From the NCBI GenBank assembly GCA_023055505.1, contig JALIRH010000007.1, positions 18,965,152 through 19,029,151 of the forward strand: a stretch of DNA of 64,000 bases, in the 5' to 3' direction. The translations under genes and the position numbers were made by a program. The notes below the pieces were generated by a model that worked only from the letters and a program-made list of their open reading frames with translations, did not search any database and was not told the DNA's origin. The stretch comes from Callipepla californica brunnescens (lineage: Eukaryota; Chordata; Aves; Galliformes; Odontophoridae). Each line of letters begins with the position of its first letter. Position 1 is the first letter of the stretch. Of the stretch, positions 36,626 through 50,933 are shown one piece after another.

Positions 36626-39600
36626 ACTAGGAGAATCAATCATTGCCTTTGTAATTTACAGCAGGTCAGGGTATAGAAACTCTTCTGTATAGAAGAGAGA
36701 TGTATAGCAAACCTGTCTTTAGAAATTCATCTTTTCTCTTGGCATTTGATTATTCTCCTATTTTATTTTTCTGTTGATGTTTTCCATATGTGTCCACCTG
36801 TTCTCACACTGAGGATGCTGGCTCCATAGAAAGACTTTTGTAGCAAAGGTGATCCTACAGACTGGATATAGAGCTTTGTACCTGTGCAGTGGATGGAAGC
36901 ATTGATTCATTACAGTCACATACTGGTCTAATGTATAAAAGTTTTCCATAATGATTTTTATTTTTTACCCCTGAAGACTAACCTGCTTTATTTTTCTCAT
37001 ATTTGTCTCACATGAGACTCAAGATTGAAAACTTCTCTCCACAAACCATCTTCTTTCTGATTTTCAGTGATTGTAATTTCATTTCTCTCAGAAATCATTT
37101 TTAGTTGGCCTATTTTTAACTACTGCAGATGGAAATAAAATGATCTGGAGAAGAGACATTCATTAGCAAGTAAGTATTCAAGGATTAGAAAAGCCTGTCT
37201 GATTCACAAAGCAGAAATGGCATTTAGTACCGAAGTTCCCTTCCAGACAAAATCACCAAAGGCTGCAGTGAAGTTAAAGCCTGCTGGTTGCAAAATTGGA
37301 AATTGGTTTCCTGGGGCTCTCTGTAAACTCTTCATTACTTTACTCAATCATGGTTCATTAGCAAGTTAACAGACAGAAGACCAGCACACGTTGGAATATG
37401 TTCAGAGCCAGCTCTTCCATCTCCTTGAACATCACTTAAAACTTGAATGTCACAGCAAATTAGATATTGTGTCAAACTGCATCTTCAGTCAGCTGTGGTA
37501 CGGACAGCACACAGATCATAGCCACTTAACTTCTTGATATTGTCAGGTGCTTTTTATCATGCATTTCAGGAGTACCACATGGGTTTTAATTCAAAGTGAC
37601 TCTGATGGAACAAACAAAAGATTTCTAAAGGCACATGAGAAGGAAACAAGTTAAAAACCAAGTTAATGTTTTCATGTAAAATGGATTTCATGTCTCTTAT
37701 TAACTGAAACCTAATTTGCTAGAAGAAAACATCTATGGGTGACATTATTGCAGTTAAATGGAAAGCTAAAAATAGTTGTTAGGTTTCTGGGAAATGTTCA
37801 CATTTTAGCTACAATATAATTTTGTATTACAGCTGAGTGCCAATTATCTAGAACCCCACCTGAGTGCCTAAGTCTCTGTTTCCTATTAACTACAGTTGTA
37901 TTTCTCTAAAGCATAACCTGATTTTCCAGAAAAACATTTGCTTTAACCAGTTGAAGTCACTGAAATTAACTATATAAAAACCACTAGAGAATTAAAATGC
38001 TTCTGTGCAGCTGTTATTTGTATAATATTTTCATGTTATAACTTTCATGAACTGTCATGAAACTGGGAAAGGCAAGGTAGGTACAAGTTGAAGCAAACTA
38101 CTGTAAATTACCTGTGGAGTTTATAGTCCTGTTAGTACAATCCATTTATAGTTGGCAGGGTTAATGGGAGCAACTAGCAACACGTGATTTTGTCCCATGG
38201 CAAGAGGTGCAGATAATTTAAATAGCCTGTATTCAAGCTTCCTAATGATAATGTCTAACCTATGATTCAGATCATTTGCTAACCAGGGGTGCCAGATTGT
38301 CATTCCCTGTGCAGTTAAGGAAAGAATTAGTCTTTGCAATGCCTGAAATAGGAAGAACAGTAACCATAAACATCTAATGGAGTGCTGTGACTATCTTATG
38401 TTGACTCAACAGGACATTGCTCATAGCTCTCCTGAATGTCAGTGCTGCTGCATCTCATTTGCTGCATGAGGTCATGTCAATATGGCTACAGAAGTGTTTG
38501 AGCTGAATTTCTAGTTGTTTCTTAGATAGGCATTATAACAAATGGTTAACATGCTCCAGACAGAGACGGAATGCCTCTTTGTGAGTGAGTTCAGCTTTCC
38601 TTTTCCACTGAAAGGAACATTATTTTTTGCTTTCAAGTAGTACAGTTCAGTGGAGCTCTAGGCTTGTGGCTGGGAGTTCTGTTAGTTCTGTGTTATAACA
38701 GATGATATGCTGTTAGGAGACTGAGCATCAGGTTAGAGTCTGAATGTATGCTATGGTGCATGGCAAAATTGTCATCTTCCAGTCATTCTTATAATGTCCT
38801 AGCCAGGACATACTGTAGTTCCTTTCCAAACTTGAAGCTTGGATCCCCCTTTTCTGAGAATTAGAGCAGAGAACAATTGTATACTTCTATATGTCTCTGG
38901 AGTGCATGAAGAGATGCAGAAGATGTAACACTTAGTGTTTGAAAGTTGTTTTCTCTAGCTGACCCTTGACTCTTTCATGCCTTTTCTTAGTCAGATCCTG
39001 TTATTGTCACAGCTGGTGAACTTACTGTGGTTATATTGCCAGTGGCAATGTGCCGCTGATTTACATGCCACTTCCAGATGACTGTTATTTATTATCATAG
39101 ATTCTTTAAAATATGGCAAATTGCAGTTCAGAAAATATATTTCACACCTGACGCCTACGGGAAAAACAAAATATTCTCATGCCATCATCTGCATGATTTT
39201 CTCGTAATGAATTTGTTGGTGCACACACATGCTCATATCTTTATGGGGTTCTGACATCTGTTTGAAGGATTATTACCCAATTTACTCTGAAGAAAATTGA
39301 CATACTGAGAGTTGGCCTTTTGTTATAAATATTAAGAAAACAATTAATCATTCTCTAATGTATTGTCAAGGCTTCAGTTCCTCATAAATCTGGCACAAAG
39401 AAGTTTCAACTATTGTAATACATAGAAATTAAAGATTAGTTAAAATACAACATGATGGAAAGATACATTACTGCAGCACTGCACAGGAATCAGGTGGATA
39501 GTGACTCAGCTGAACACCTGAATATCTATCTTCTCCTGTTGCCAGGCCTGATAGATATTAGCATACTTTAATGAATATACACTTTAACAACACATGCTAT

Positions 39601-42600
39601 CAGATAATCTATGTAAACAGAATAAGTGAGAAGTGAGTGAGAGCCATGGCAGGTAGTGGACAGTCAGGTTGCTGGGAGGTTTTATTTTGGACTGCGTTTA
39701 TTCTAGCTGCCTTGACTGGTTGTCCTCATCATCAATGTCATTTTAAATTGCCCAAAGCAAAAACACCAGCTTGGACTATTATGTTTTCCACCTTCAGGAG
39801 GCAATTAAGTGCATTTGTTGTGCACCTAGAGCAGAGGCTTCCAAAGCAAATGTTGTCTGTGAGCACCAAGTGAACCAATTAATGTGTTAAGTGTGGGTGG
39901 TGAGTGGTAACTGAATGCTTCAATTCAGATCCTGCTGTTGCTTGCAGCCTTTACAGTACAGTAAGCTCTGATAGGCATGGATTGCTCTCTATTTTCTGTC
40001 ATTTTCAATGTTGTGAAAAATTCTGTGTCATAAAAACTATCCAGAAATTCTCCTGAATCCACAGTTTTCTACCTAAGTATCTCCTCTGATTAACAGTACT
40101 AGGAGCTTCTGGACTCATTGCTTTTGGAAAACAAGATAATAAATTGAAGTTTCACAGCTGACATGTCAATAATTAGTGTAAAACTGAGGAGAAATTACAG
40201 TTGACATAAATGCTCAGACTCTTGGATAAGTATTAAACTGAGGATAAGTTTGCATAAGATGTTAGAAATCCTGTAGCTCTTAAAATAATATCCCTTATGC
40301 TCTGACCCCTTGCTCTTGCCACCAATGCTCTCTAATTTAGCCAGTGCAAACACAAATTACTCCATGTTACTAAAAGCATTATTGGATGCAGAGGAGATAT
40401 CAGCTGACGAGTGGTTACTGTCACTGCACTATGGGTATGTGGTGTAATTTATTCCTGTGGGTAGCACTCCCACTATAAAACATAAAAATATTAAAGTCTG
40501 CTTGAGTAGGTGTTATCCTGACAGAGAGAGCAATGATTTTTCAGGCTGGTCAGTTTCCCGTAGTAGCAGTAACCTCAGCTTGGTAATAGGCAAATTTCTT
40601 ACTGAACCTGAAAGAACCTATTTATATTACGAAGTTTTAGATCTCAAGACCAGGTTTTAGAATTCAGTATTAGCATTAATGGCCAATAATTTCTGAGGTT
40701 CTTCTTTCACAATTCACTAGCTTATGTCTTGAACAAATGAACAATTAAAGTCTTAATGGAAAATTCCATTTCCATCCCTGTATTACTTAAAGCAATCAGT
40801 TACTCTGCAGCGCGTTGCTTTTGCTAATTAAGGTGCCAAGCATTAAAACAGGTGACAAAATAAATCTTTTGCTGTAGCAGTGGAAATAGGGTGAATTTGT
40901 AGCTCAACTTGATGTATGAATGTGAAAAGCAGAGTAGCCCAGTTTAGGATGAACACTTGCATAGTGCTGCTCACAAAGTTATATTCTCTGCTATGCAATT
41001 CTGTTTTCTGTTAGAGACCAACTCAGAAGGACACTAAAAGTACACACAACTTTGGAAAAGAAAAAATAAAGAAGTCTCCTTAAACATATTCTATATCCTA
41101 GCAGAAATTATGTTTATCTACAAACCGAGGTTGCACATTACAATGATAGTCCCTCTCTTGACAACTGCTTAATGTTTACGTTTACAGAAGTATTTATTGC
41201 CATAATTATCACCAAAACATCATAATAGAGATCCTTTGTTCCTTGGACAACACAGTTTTTGTAAGTTCACTTCAGAGCAGGACCTTGATGGGTATTACAA
41301 AAGGATTAGTTAAGTGCTGTGCTTTATCATATCTCATAGTGAGTCTACCCAGAAGGCTGCTGACTTTTTTTTTTTTTTGTGATATATATACACAAGGCCA
41401 GATGATTTCTACCGCTGTGCCAGAAGTCAACAAGAGCATGGCTCTGGGTGGTGAAGGGGAAGGGCAAGAGTGGCAGCCTTTTTGCAGTGGGAAATCTGAC
41501 CTTAGAGAATGACATTTCCTTCAGCCTGAAGATCAGTCCTTCAACTTAGTCGTGAAAGTAAATTGTCTTTCAGTAACATCTACTGTAAATGAAACATTAA
41601 TTAGAAAATAATACTGGATATGCATGTTACTATGTGAAAGTTCTCATCTTAGACAAAGCAGTGTAATTTTCACCATGTAATAATCAACTTGTTCATTTCA
41701 GAATAATTTAAATATCAAATTACTGACAATGTTGCTATACCAGAGAGACAAACAGTTTCTGCTCAATTTTTAAGAGATGATGTTTCAACTGCTAATTACC
41801 TTTTGCTAATTTGATGGACAAATTTTGAAGGGATTATAAAAAAAGTTCTGTATTCATATTGAAGGAACTTTGTTATTAGATGAAAGGAAATGTGGCACAA
41901 ATGCAAAGAAAAAGAAGGCTCAAAGTCCCTCTGCTTGAAAAAGAGCATTTGTATGTGGAAAAAAAAATGCAACCAAGCTTTGAAGTGTATTATGTAATTG
42001 GATGTCTTATACAATGTTACTTCAAAAAGTTTAAACATATAGCTGCCACAGTGAAAGTTTCTTAGGTATTACTCCTCTGTGATGTTCTGTTTCCTGACAG
42101 AATCTGTAAGCCAAATCTGTTCCAAAGAAATCTGAAACCAGCAGCTCTGTTTACATAAGTGTCTGCTGGGTCTGTTTGTGTTGCAGACTGCTTCAAGGAG
42201 CCTTGTTTCAGAATGAACAGGGGTTGGTTGAAAACACACCCTATTCCCTGATACTTGACGGATAGGAACGAATCATTGTCTCTCTTGAGTCATTTATTCT
42301 GTATAAACAGACACTGAATTTGTATTTGATACAGAATAACACTGTGTGAACTATTCATAAGAAAATCTAAAATAGCTTGTAAATTAACAGATTTCAGCTA
42401 TCAAGACAAGTCTGCTCATTCAGCTGAAAGGTCTGGCAAATTTAGTCCTTTCCCGAATTCAGGCAAAACATGATGTACGTAAATAAGGCTCAAATATGTT
42501 TGATTACAAACCTCAAAGCAAATGATATGAATTGCTATTCCATGCAAAATGAAATGATTCCTCATTATTAGTGTACCCTTGTACCTCTTGATTTTTCTGA

Positions 42601-42942
42601 ATGTATGTGTAGTAGAAGACCACAGATACAGGAAGGTCATTTAACAAAGAATTTTTTAATTTACAAGAAAGGAAAAAATACTGTACTAATGGAGGAAACA
42701 AATAAATTTGCATACTTGTATATATTCTAATTTATTTAGGATCTTGTGTGCCTTCTTTGGTATTGGTATATACAGATTGCCATATGAAAATAATAGTGAA
42801 ATATAACACTATACAAAAATTCACCGGATTCATTGGTTTTGTGGTTGATCTCCTATAAGCTGCAAGAGGTACACTGAGAAAACTAGCAACCAACACTGTG
42901 TAATAAAAAGGTATGGAAAGAAGAACAGTAATGAATTAAATA

Positions 42943-43014
42943 TCTGAGACAGGAATCTGAAGAATTCTGAAGGAATCTGAAGGAAGAATTAGGGGTTGCT
43001 CTAGATATCTGAGA
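42943..43014. repeat. Short imperfect local duplications
   Basis: The unit GAATCTGAAG recurs in varied form three times (AGGAATCTGAAG, AATTCTGAAG, GGAATCTGAAGG). ATATCTGAGAC occurs at about 42940 and again near 43005. This looks like small slippage or duplication in unique DNA. Confidence 0.5.
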
Positions 43015-46000
43015 CTGGCAGTTTAGTAGTTTAGTTCTTCATCATGCTTTACACAAGAACAGCAGATAAAAACTGATCATGTGCAGCTTGTAACAGACCT
43101 GATAACTTGTTTCCATTATCATTGCTAGAGCAGATGTTGGTTTCTATGAAGTTACATCACAGACTGATGTGAACTATTGAGCATGTGCACATGAAAGTGT
43201 GTAAGTACAAGACTCAATAGGTTACTATTTTTAATCAGTAGCCATGGGTAGATATTTCTGTAAAAGGACCTCAATGTATCTGTGGAAGAAAGGAGATACG
43301 GACATTTAAAATGTTGTCTTACCTTAGGACAGAACTCTTGCTAAAGTTGTGAACACAGTGCTGTATTTCTGAAATCTTTGGCATTGCTTTTGCTACTTGC
43401 AATCTGCCTTTGCCCAAAGTAATAGCAAAAGTTAAGAGAGAACGGTAAATAAAATTGGACTACTTACATTTGTATCCCAAGCCAGAGAGTAATGAAAGAT
43501 GAAATAACATCCCCTGAGGCTTTTCTCTGTTTATCAAAAGGACAAAATGTACGGACACATCTCAAGGCGTTGTGTTTTTGAAACTACCCATGGCAGTCTT
43601 TAAGTTTTGTTACTTCATAGATCTCAGTATAACTTCCTGATCTGTGGTTTCTATAGTGATATCAATTCCTAAAATATCTTCTGAAATCTGTAAAGTTTCT
43701 ATTGAACAGGATATAGAAGACCTTGCTGCGCTTTCACTTGAGAAGTGTCAGTGCTACACTTTTTCTAATATTCTATGGGATATATGTTTTTCTGGTATAT
43801 GAAATGTTAAAGAAAATGTTTGTAAAGTGATATTTAAGAAATATTACAGATTGAGTATGGTATTTCTATGAATTTATGTTGAAGTTACATAAACTATTTG
43901 CTAATAATTATTTGAAAGTAATGAAACTGCATTTTGCATCTGGAAACATAAAAGGCTATGGAAAGATTTTACACGGTTATCCATTTTTTCCTTTAGATTA
44001 CTCCCATAATGCACATTAATGCAATTCTTGTTAATGGCATTGGTTGTCCACAGAGAGTAAAATAAAAGATGCATTTGAATGTACAAGGAAATGAATATCA
44101 CCTTTTTCACATCACAGAGAAGACTAATTGTAGATATAATATTTGCCCTGATTTATGTGCTTCTAATTAATGTGTCTTGATATAAACAAAGCATATGAGT
44201 GTTTCAGAGTCTGAAGGCTTATTAAATAGAATGCACATCGTATTCAGATTTGAAGTAATTGGAAGAAAGCTGGTCTTCAGCAAAAGTGACAGTCATTCAT
44301 AAATGAATAATTATGGAATAAATCCAGCACAGTTTTATGGCTATGACTGGAAATATTCAGACTTTCTGCAAAGAAATCGTAGGTGCTTGCTAAAAATCAT
44401 TATGCTGAATGATTTTGTATGAGACTGACAGGAAAGTGCTCTTTGTTCCTACTGGTGGACTTGCAGAAGATCCTAATTTGGCAGCACTTGAGTCAAAAAA
44501 GTAACAAAGGATTGCATACTTAATTACTACTCTGTTAGAGAAGCCCTCCTCCCAGGTTTAAAATACCTCATCTCCTGGTCATCACAGATGGTTGTTCTTT
44601 ATGCCAATTATAATCAAAGCTTACTCTACCCCCAACTCTTTGCTATTTGTAGTCTGAGAAACATTAATGAGTGCTAAAATTAAAATCCAACCAAAAGAAC
44701 AAAAGCTGTACAAGCTTCTTTTAAAATACAGTCCTATGCTCTTAAGTTGAAAAGTGGCAAAGTACTGGTCAATCCCTAGTTTTGGTATTGTTAGCAGTGG
44801 TGTGGACTAAGTAGAGTAAAACCACCAGCTAAAACAGTTGTTTTATCATAATTAGTGCCTAAAAGAAAATTGGCTGATAATCATGGAAAACTAAATTGGA
44901 GTTGAAGCCACTTTAAATGTCACTTTCTCTACAACTGTAAATGATGAGAGATAGTGAGTGTTCTCTAAGTAGACAGACAATGGGAATAGTCTCAAATTAA
45001 GTTCTGGATAGAGATAGGAACGCTAATATCCTACGCCATACAGAAAGACAGAAATTACTCACAGATGGATGAGGTACTGTTGCCAGTGGAACAAGGAGTG
45101 ACTCTTCACCAGGCAAATTCAACAAAAAATCCATTCCTCCATTGACATGTCTTAGAGAGAAAGTGGACTTTCTGCTTTTGCCAGAGAAAAGTATAGAGCA
45201 ATCAGCAATTTAAACTCATTCTTCAGTCATGGCAAGCCAATGAACGCCAGTGTGGATGGCCTGAAACCACGGCAAGCAGGTGGGCACAAAGTATAGAAGA
45301 GTTCAAGAAGGAGAAATGATATGATTATCCATTTTCTGCAACTGATCCTATTAGTCACTGGGGTGTTTAAATTTTAGGTATGATTTCTTGTTAGTATTAT
45401 TTAAATTGGAAAAAAATGTTTTCTCTGCAGTTTTGTGCAACTGTCTCTTTCTCAGTAAGAGTGCCTCAAGAGAGCTTTCATTAGTGGGTCAGCGCTGCTC
45501 AGATGGGATTTTGATTAAAACCTTTGCCTTGGCAGGAACAAGAAGTTAGTTTCTTCTGTCTTGGCCATGTGAAATTTACAGGACAGACTGGGCTCTGTGT
45601 AAGCTATTGTGGAAACTGTCTGATGTCCAGAAATGAGGAGGAAGTCAAACAGGTGAAAGAAGGATGAGAATCATTCTTCTTTACTTCATTTCAATAATTG
45701 TTGGGTCTTAGGGTACAAATTTGTGATAAGAGAGATAAACATGTTTCAAAAAAAAACCAAACCTAAACTAACCAAGTTCCATATTGACATCAGATAGGCT
45801 TTGATTTTGGTAGATTAATTTATGTTAATTCATACCAACTGGGCAGTAATAAGAATCTGTGCACCACAGAGAAAAAGCATGTAGGAAGAAATGCAAGGGA
45901 GCCTTTATGGGAGATGGTTAGAAAAAGTGTGGATTGAGTAGAACAGCTGCTAGAATAAAACTCCAAACATCCAAATGTGGCCAAAGTGAAAATGGGGTAA

Positions 46001-49000
46001 AAGAGTACATTTTTAGGCAAAGAGAACGGGATAGATTGAGGGGAAAAGAAGAACACAAGGTAGATGAGAGTGGTAAAGGGAAAAAAGATGAGTGAAATTA
46101 AGAGGCTGCTTTTTGAGCAAGTTTCTGAGGGATCTACCTAGGAAAGGAGCGAAGTTGAGGGTTCAGGAATGGGACAGAAATTAATTTGAGGTATAATGTT
46201 GGATATTAAGATGAAACAAATTATTATAGGTGAGTTAAACAGGCTTGATGCTTTTTGATTCATATAGGATATCTGCATGATACAGTTTATACAGTTTATG
46301 ATACAGATATATGATATATATAAAAAAGAAAAAAGAGAAATGAAAAGTATAGGGATATGTTTGTGTTGACAGATGTGTGGCTTAATGTGTGGCCTTAGCA
46401 GTATCAAAGGAATTGTTGCTCAATACAATACTTAAAACAGCAATGTGTTTTTACAACCCAGAATATCTTTTTAGTTCAGAGTCTCTTTTAAGTGCATTAC
46501 CACAACTAGATGTCAAAGTTACTTATTAAAAAAAAAAGTGAGGTCAGAATCCACAGTGCATCTATGTGTTTTCCTTTTGAACAAAAAAGAAAACAAGAAA
46601 TGTTCACTAAAGACAGAATTAAACTGAAATGTCTGTTTAGCTCTTTTTAATACTGGACAGCAGTTCCTTTAAAACGAAACTAACATGCAAATGCATACAT
46701 ATTTTTTCTGCAATTTTGCTTAAAGCTAGTATTATTTAAGTACCTGAGATATCCCCTGGTTGGTACAAAATATGATGCTTTTGAAGACAGATGGACTTGA
46801 TGATCTACTAGGATTTTCTCCTTGTCAGCTAAAATAATCCATCAAAAAATATTTCTGCAAAGATTTTTATGTCAATTTCAGTTAATGAATGATAATCATC
46901 TTAGAGTTAATATTAGAAACATCAGAGGCTGAGATGAAATTTCTATTAAGTTTCTTGTGTTATTTTTTTTTTATTTCTGTGGTGCTGCATCAGATTCACA
47001 TTTTTCTGGTACTTTCAAAAATGCCGACTGCTGATATCATCTTTTATTTTGAGTATTTGCTCACAGGATTCTGCCCACTCTAATGAATACGTAAGAATTA
47101 TTTATGGGTATTTTAAACATTAATAGCTTTCTGAAGTTATGATTTCAATTTGAGAGCATGTTCTGCATTTCTTGGAATTCACTTTCATGTGAGCTGTTTT
47201 ATCTCTGTAGGAATTTGCCTGTAAAGTAGTTGAAAGAAATATGAAAGTATGAGTAAGTTTTATTTTCATTAACAAAAGATGAAACAGCATCTTCAGGGGA
47301 TCTGGATGCCCCAGGGTTTGCTAAATGATACAGTGCCTGAATTCAGCTGTTAGACATGAAAAGCTGTTACTGCTTAGCAATCTGAAGCAATGATGTTGAT
47401 ATGCTACTTCAAGATGTGACGTATCTGTCTGGCAGTGAGTAGGGCTAATGAAATCTGGAGTAGGATGAGCTGGGTGTCAGATGTCAAGAAATTCACAAGG
47501 GACTCTGCAGTTTGGCAATAGACAGTACAGACACAGAGCTCTTGGACAAACACAGCATTGTGGACTGCCCCATTCTGTCCTTCTCCTTCATCTAATCAGG
47601 ACTGCAGTCTGGTAGTGGAATATATACCTGCATGCATATTTATATAAATTCATGTATCCAGTTTTTTATCTTAGCCACTTGATCTGTTTGATGGCTTCAG
47701 ATCTCTGTTTGCCTGGTGGCTGTTCCCTAGATAAATGAATGCCCCTAGTAAGAAAGTAGGAAAAGTTGTAGTGAATGGGTGCAGAATTTGAACAGACAAG
47801 CACATGGTCTAGTACCACATTTATATTCAACTGGCCCTTTTAATTCCCTTTACTTTCTCTTTTCCTCCTCAGTTGACTTTGATTCTTCCCTTTCTTCTCT
47901 TTTGGCCCTTTTCCTGGACAACTCACAGTAAGGTTTACACAGTCTGCAGTTTTCTCTATACTAAATTCCCCTTCATCCCACCAGAAGCTGTGTATCCCAT
48001 TAGGCAACAATCCCATGGTGTTCCTAGGAGAAAGATTCTATGGGAGAAAGTTCCACCAGGCATCTCTTAGTGGGTTTCCTACCTTCTTTGACAGCCCCAA
48101 GTACAGCTGATCCAGTGTGCCTCAGTTTGTACTGCTTGGGTCACTAGGTTTCCCTGCTTGTTTTTTGCCAGGCCTTTGTGTTTTGGTGGGCACTCTTTAA
48201 TAACATAACCTACCTGTGACCAGAAATTTTGTGCTTATCAGCTATCCAGTTCACCTCTTTTCTGTTCTTACACAACTTCTGTAGTAGTGATTTCAGTTAA
48301 CTGGGTAAACAGCCAAATAAAAGCTGAACTAGAGTAATTATCATGAAGCAGTAACACCATGTAATACAAGGCCTGTGTGAGCTCTCATTTTTCAGGCTCA
48401 TTCAAGCTCAGTGGTGGCAGTAGTGCAGAGATATCTCTGTTCCAATTTAGACTCTGTCTATACGTAAAGTTCAAAAGCATGAATTCTATCTTTAGCATTT
48501 CCATTTAGATATGGTCATATGATTATTTTTTAGATAATATAAGTACAGCTAGACAAGCATGAGAAGGAGTTGAGAACTCTGACATTTACGGCAGATAATT
48601 TCCTTGCACTGTGAAGTATACCAGAATCTGCATTTTTCCTCTTTCCCAGGATTGTAATCTTGATAATCTGCTGAAAAACTCTCTAACAACACAGAACAGT
48701 ATCTTGCTGAAGTGTTGTGAAGCAGTGAAATAGAAAAAAAAAGATTATAAACATGAGCCTATTATTTAGAATAGAGTAGAAAAGCATCTCATATTCAACA
48801 AAATGCCCTGCAGGTCCTGTTCCACAACCAGCATAACTGAATTTTGTTTCAAAGATTTGAAATCCCTATTCTTTCAATGCCATTTCTACTCATAATCCTT
48901 GCTACTGGTGAATTTGCTCACATTGCAAAATATACTTGGCTTGTGTGTTGCTGGGTATTCTAAATAGTAATTCTCATAAGCACAGTAAAATAAACTCATT

Positions 49001-50409
49001 TTGAATCTACATAGTGTCTCACAGAAAAATGTAAGGAGAATACTAGTTAGTAACAAACTTGAACTGGCAACTTGATTTGAGCAGTATGTTGTGTATTATA
49101 TGCTATCAGAGTACCTACCTATACATTCTTTGTTTCACTGTAAAATGGATGTTATCCCAGTAAACTGGATTATGGCAGCATATGATTGATAAGAAAGGAA
49201 TAAATTGTTCAGTTGTTAGCTGTCTTCTCACATCATTTTAGACAAATAATACTGAAATAGTATATACTAACCAGGCCCAATTTATGTTATTCTTCAGCAA
49301 ACAATTTACAAAATGATTACCTTTTGCAACTTTTTTCCTTTCACATAAAACAATTTTAGTGCATCTATAAAGGTTAAGAACAACCAGTAAAAAATGACAA
49401 AAGAAAGGCTTTTAAATGAAAATCTGATGTGAGTATCAAAATTTTTTCTGTTTGAATCGGAGGCGTTAATGTTCCCGTGTTGATATGAATTTTACTTCAA
49501 CTATCTGGGCAGCTGATTTAATAGAAATAGCATAAATAATAGAAACAAAATGAAAGTATGTTTCTCCTGTTGACTCACAGATACAATAATAAAATTTTCA
49601 TATTATACTTTAGCTGGATATTAGGGCATGATTTATGTCTACTGACATGGATTTGTAAAATCTCACTAGATTTGCAGGCATACTTAATAAAACAAATGCC
49701 TTTGTTTCCATTTTTCCAATGGACAAGCTAAATTTGTTTAGCTTTCACGAGAATGAGATGCTAATGCTATCAAACTGTAGGCTATTTTATTTTACTATTC
49801 CTGAAAGAGTTATACTGGATTTTACCCTTAAAATTTTCAGAATGAAGATTGAACTATGAGTGAATACGATTGCTACACATAAAGAATACCATAGAATTCT
49901 TTATAGCTTTTAAATCAATTGGATTAATTGGAATAAGTGAATTAATTGCATCTTCTGTCTCATCTCTTTCTTGCTTCTATTTGTTTTGTTTCCTTACCTG
50001 TTTTCTTCATCTCTGTTTTACTGCTCATTGCTCTATAGTCCTCATTATCTTACATTTACCTCCTTTTTCTTTTTTTTTATTTATTCCAGAATTCTTCCTC
50101 TTTCTCATTATTCTGTTCTTGCATTTTGTTTCCCCCCCTCCCCCTCTGCATTTTATTTGTCTACTTGTATTGATTATGTTGATTATGATTACTAATGGTC
50201 TAGTAATTCGTTTTGGTAGGTTGGTTGTTTAGGAAAGATGACAGTCATAAAGTGGGAACAGATTCCATAGGGATTGTGATACAGGTCTATTGCAATGGCA
50301 ATGGCTACAAAAGCATGAAAATGTGCACATGTCCATTTATTTATCTCACCCATTTTAGATAGCCTTTCTGACTTGCCAGATTATTAGACACTTTTTTTTT
50401 TTCTTCTGA

Positions 50410-50414
50410 GTATG
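50410..50414. repeat. Left target-site duplication
   Basis: GTATG directly abuts the left end of the LTR and is repeated exactly at 50929-50933. Confidence 0.85.
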
Positions 50415-50657
50415 TGTCAAGGGTTTGTGGGCCAGTTTGGCCCGGCCCTGCAACAACCGAGGAAGGAGACCCACAGGCCCACACCCCGGACAGGGGGAAG
50501 GGGGAAAGGGAAAAAAAGGAAATAAGCCCCAAAACAAAACAGCGGCAACGATCTGAGGGGGAAAAGCTAATTTACTAAATAAGACATCAGGAAGTAAATA
50601 ACACAATATAATGCAATACAATTTGGAATTAAGCCCAATGAATCAAACAAAACGAGT

Positions 50658-50684
50658 AAGAGAGAGAGAGAGAGAGAGAGAGAG
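50658..50684. repeat. (GA)n microsatellite
   Basis: About 13 uninterrupted GA/AG units occur inside the solo LTR (CT on the LTR sense strand). Being internal to the LTR, it arrived with the insertion or expanded after it. It is likely length-polymorphic. Confidence 0.9.
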
Positions 50685-50796
50685 TGAGTGCCCGATAAAC
50701 CGAAGGCCTTACGCTAACACTGAAGGCAGACGGCAGCGAGCACCCACTCCTAAGTGATCCTAGAGGAAAGAGAGAACATCCTGTGACCGCAGAGAG

Positions 50797-50804
50797 TTTT
50801 TATC
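50797..50804 (-). promoter_or_regulatory. TATA-like box of the LTR
   Basis: The minus strand reads GATAAAAA, about 125 bp from the LTR's minus-strand left end (50928). That is a plausible place for the core promoter at the end of a short U3. Activity cannot be judged from the sequence. Confidence 0.5.
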
Positions 50805-50928
50805 TGTTCCCTCTGAGATACAAAGCATTGCAAAGTCCTCTGGGGAATGTAGTTCTCCCTGACTCCCAATGCACCACATGATGCCATGATGTGGAATACC
50901 AGTACCAAAAAATCATAAAACCATGACA

Positions 50929-50933
50929 GTATG
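50929..50933. repeat. Right target-site duplication
   Basis: GTATG directly abuts the right end of the LTR and is an exact copy of 50410-50414. Confidence 0.85.

Larger units (their letters stand above)
36426..50409. other. Long unique AT-rich stretch, no gene seen
   Basis: About 14 kb contain no clear interspersed repeat. A weak CR1-tail-like string (GATGGACTTGATGATCTACT, about 46791-46810) is too short to call. ORFs at 39637-39873, 40457-40660 and 47873-48070 were considered, but none has both an acceptor and a donor in register or a recognisable domain. The T27 run is at 36595. The lack of repeats in 37-46 kb may mean selective constraint or simply age. Confidence 0.5.
50415..50928 (-). 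mobile_element. Solo LTR of an endogenous retrovirus
   Basis: A 514-bp element runs from TGTCAAGGGTTT to AAACCATGACA; these ends form an imperfect terminal inverted repeat with the TG...CA termini of retroviral LTRs. It is flanked by identical 5-bp duplications, GTATG at 50410-50414 and 50929-50933, which shows a clean integration. No internal gag, pol or env sequence or primer-binding site lies beside it, so it is a solo LTR left after LTR-LTR recombination. Minus orientation is inferred from a GATAAAAA TATA-like box (minus strand, 50797-50804) and a following long U5-like portion. Five-base duplications fit ERVL-type or some gamma-type avian families. A GA repeat inside it has probably expanded. 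Confidence 0.85.

Noticed and set aside
40457..40660. 67-codon ORF with somewhat coding-like residues
   Set aside because: It has no splice acceptor in register, no domain and a low-GC context.
46776..46830. CR1 3'-end-like string GATGGACTTGATGATCTACT
   Set aside because: The match is under 30 bp with no TTCCAACC block or octamer tail.
49870..50232. 120-codon hydrophobic ORF
   Set aside because: It is a T/C-rich stretch translated into Phe, Leu and Ser. A second frame is equally open, so it looks composition-driven.
50341..50621. Two minus-strand ORFs of 63 and 88 codons
   Set aside because: They lie inside the U5-like part of the solo LTR and carry no viral protein motif; LTRs are normally non-coding here.
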